Shown here in pieces: positions 21,926 to 23,270 of a stretch of DNA of 23,270 bases (positions are counted from its first letter, which is position 1; every line of letters begins with the position of its first letter). Location: the NCBI GenBank assembly GCA_011365025.1, contig RDOF01000042.1:1-23270 (forward strand), read 5' to 3'. The notes beneath the pieces were generated by a model, which saw nothing but the letters and a program-made list of their open reading frames with translations, searched no databases and was not told the origin of the DNA. A program made the position numbers and the translations under genes. This DNA is from Candidatus Thorarchaeota archaeon. Its GTDB lineage: Archaea > Asgardarchaeota > Thorarchaeia > Thorarchaeales > Thorarchaeaceae.

Positions 21926-22726
21926 CTACTTGACACAAATGAAGAACAACTGTGAAGAGGATTCGAAACCAAACCTCTTAGCTCTCTCTCTCAAATGCTC
22001 CGCTTCGCGGCCTATATCACGAAAGGAAGAAAGGTCTTTAGCACTCTCCAGGATTCTGTCAATCCCATTCAAACCGAGTTTGATACTCCGTTCGCTTTTC
22101 GGATCCTCGCATTCCTTCATGCTTTTGCAGAAGAGGCATTTCAAGGAGTTGGTAGACTCATAGGTTTCAACTTTACTCATGCCTAGGTCATTAACAATAT
22201 CTATCAGTTTTTGACGTGAGAAGGTTTCAACATGGGGTATTCCATTCATGCGGTCCACTCTGGAGTCCAAATGATGGATGAGGATTTCAGTGCGCTGGGC
22301 ATCACTTTGGTCACCATCAGAATACTCCTCTTGCACAATCAAATGCCCACCCGGCCTTAGAACACGCAGAATTTCTTCTAGAACCGCCCCTACGCTTTCA
22401 AGATGGTGTAGGGAGTAGGAGATGCATACCGTGTCAAAGGAACCATCATCAAATGTCATATCTTCCGCATTCATTACCTCGAACCGGACAGGTTTGCCCT
22501 GATAGCTTTCTCTGGCCACCTCAAGATCCTTCGCAGAGATGTCGATTCCCACGAACTCCTTGTAGTCCTTCAGTGATTTCATTAGAGTCCCAATGAAATC
22601 GCCTTGCCAAGTTCCAACGTCAAGGATACATCCACCTGAAATCTGCCCCATTCTCTGCCGAATCTCAAGAACTCCAGAGTCCTTTACTTTCTTTGTGAGC
22701 TCCTGCAAATAGCGTTCTCCCTCCAT
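21926..22726 (-). CDS. Class I SAM-dependent methyltransferase with C-terminal Cys cluster
   Basis: The 266-residue protein has motif I CILDVGTWQGDFIGTL at 33-48, ribose-binding Asp62 in FVGIDISAKD, NAEDMTFDDGSFD, and the type-11 motif ISYSLHHLESV followed by LRVLRPGGHLIV. The fold is complete by about residue 190. A tail of about 75 residues follows, with C197, C200 and C206 in SLKCLFCKSMKEC, which could hold a metal or disulfide, and then charged helices. The tail is not recognised. The target is unknown. It lies between the two GNAT genes, upstream of the GNAT-OB gene on the same strand with about 150 bp between them, and is divergent from the partial GNAT. Confidence 0.8.
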   Translation of the reverse strand: MEGERYLQELTKKVKDSGVLEIRQRMGQISGGCILDVGTWQGDFIGTLMKSLKDYKEFVGIDISAKDLEVARESYQGKPVRFEVMNAEDMTFDDGSFDTVCISYSLHHLESVGAVLEEILRVLRPGGHLIVQEEYSDGDQSDAQRTEILIHHLDSRVDRMNGIPHVETFSRQKLIDIVNDLGMSKVETYESTNSLKCLFCKSMKECEDPKSERSIKLGLNGIDRILESAKDLSSFRDIGREAEHLRERAKRFGFESSSQLFFICVK

Positions 22727-22793
22727 TTCGCCATATGCACTTTGCCTTAAAGTTTGTCTTATGAAAGCAATGAGTGGAATTTACTAGCGGTTG

Positions 22794-22814
22794 GGAATGT
22801 GACTCTGTCATTCC
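22794..22814. promoter_or_regulatory. Imperfect inverted repeat in the divergent methyltransferase/GNAT promoter
   Basis: GGAA-TG-TGAC-TCT-GTCA-TTCC forms a hairpin with a 2-base bulge, or a dyad with 4+4 paired bases. It lies in the 173-bp gap between two divergent starts (22726 and 22900), where a shared operator would be expected. No regulator gene is adjacent, so this could be chance. Confidence 0.3.
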
Positions 22815-22899
22815 ATTTCTTTTGGATCTGGCGGTACACTCGGAAATTCTGAGAGAAGCTTTGATAATCCAGCCGCCATTTCGCCAAAGAAGCGTGGTC

Positions 22900-23270
22900 A
22901 TGATGAGAGGTATAGGATCAGTCACGATTCAACGTGCGAAGGCGGAGGATGCAGCAATTCTAACCAGCACCTGCAAAAGCGCGTTTGATTCTGACTCGGA
23001 AGTGGGATCGCCTGGTCCCGGTGGGCCTCCGGGCTATGATTCGCTCGAATGGAATGCAGATAAAATCAGGAATCGATACTTGCAGTACTACAAGATTCTC
23101 ATAGGAAACGACATCGTGGGAGGATTCATCGTAGGCGACAGAGGTCCCGGATATCAGGTGTGTGAACGGATTTGGATAGACCCGGACTACATGAGGAGGG
23201 GCATAGGGAAAAAGGCCTTTGAACTCATTTGGGAGAAATATCCTTCAGCTGACTTGTGGACACTAGGAAC
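22900..23270 (+). CDS. GNAT acetyltransferase (C-terminus outside window)
   Basis: The frame is open to the right edge (123 codons). It has the GNAT layout: VTIQRAKAEDAAILTSTCKS, IVGGFIVGDRG, then RIWIDPDYMRRGIGKKAFEL with acetyl-CoA loop R100-x-x-G103, and LWTLG at the edge. It matches the GNAT-OB protein through SAFDSDSEVGS (cf. RAFESDTHVGS), a GGPxGYDS motif, and IDPDYxRxGIGKxxF, so the two are paralogues. Whether it also carries an OB-fold cannot be seen. It starts with two ATGs (22900, 22903) and has no strong ribosome site; a TATA-like TTGATAAT lies about 40 bp upstream, so the mRNA may have a short leader. Confidence 0.75.
   Translation, partial: MMRGIGSVTIQRAKAEDAAILTSTCKSAFDSDSEVGSPGPGGPPGYDSLEWNADKIRNRYLQYYKILIGNDIVGGFIVGDRGPGYQVCERIWIDPDYMRRGIGKKAFELIWEKYPSADLWTLG

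Noticed and set aside
22665..22925. 86-codon minus-strand frame across the methyltransferase/GNAT gap
   Set aside because: It overlaps the starts of two well-supported genes in other frames and shows no protein-like pattern.
1..23270. tRNA or rRNA genes, CRISPR repeats, insertion sequences, phage or toxin-antitoxin genes
   Set aside because: None was seen on either strand by reading: no cloverleaf-type arms with CCA-side pattern, no regularly spaced repeats, no transposase or integrase motif.

Overview
The window reads as a dense stretch of an archaeal chromosome. Many genes have an A/T-rich TATA-like box roughly 25-50 bp upstream of the start, some have very short or no leaders, GTG and TTG starts are common, and the families present (PadR regulators, C-GCAxxG-C-C proteins, LCM-type and class I methyltransferases, an RPA-like OB-fold, small DUF6326/DUF4386 membrane proteins) suit a mesophilic archaeon. 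The gene mix and moderate GC suggest an Asgard lineage such as Thorarchaeia, but that is an impression and cannot be proved without a search. No rRNA, tRNA, CRISPR array, transposase or phage gene was seen.

Left part (1-5,900). A secreted zinc-metalloprotease-like protein runs off the left edge on the minus strand. It faces a degraded C-terminal piece of an M23 peptidase and a luciferase-like (LLM) oxidoreductase. A CPBP-like membrane protein converges on the LLM gene, and the two share one CTAG as stop codon. A three-gene minus-strand operon follows: winged-helix regulator, zinc-free medium-chain dehydrogenase/reductase (MDR), C-GCAxxG-C-C redox protein. Two abutting 24-bp palindromes lie just upstream of the regulator and look like its operator.

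Middle (5,900-14,400, all plus strand). A seven-helix membrane protein is followed by about 480 bp of broken coding-like sequence. Next comes a PadR regulator whose promoter carries a perfect PadR-type operator, overlapping by 4 bp a double-[4Fe-4S] QueG/reductive-dehalogenase-like protein. Then comes an array of three tandem MDR paralogues interleaved with small membrane proteins, two of them DUF4386-like. With the copy at 4,091-5,065 this makes four MDR paralogues in about 10 kb. One of the tandem copies has an acidic residue at the expected cofactor-choice position.

Right part (14,400-23,270). On the minus strand are a GPH-type sugar/cation symporter, a DUF6326 membrane protein and a type-B carboxylesterase with an extra hydrophobic N-terminus. 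On the plus strand are an LCM-like methyltransferase, a small class I methyltransferase and a second DUF6326 paralogue. On the minus strand follow a small membrane protein, a GNAT acetyltransferase fused to an RPA-like OB-fold, and another class I methyltransferase with a C-terminal Cys cluster. A second GNAT, related to the first, runs off the right edge.

Taken together this looks like an accessory region for small-molecule redox and modification chemistry (MDRs, LLM oxidoreductase, Fe-S enzyme, esterase, methyltransferases, acetyltransferases, membrane proteins) under several local one-component regulators. At least three gene remnants show ongoing decay. The most unusual items are the GNAT-OB fusion, the two regulator/operator pairs and the MDR-membrane protein array. 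No single obviously new defence-type or mobile system was seen.
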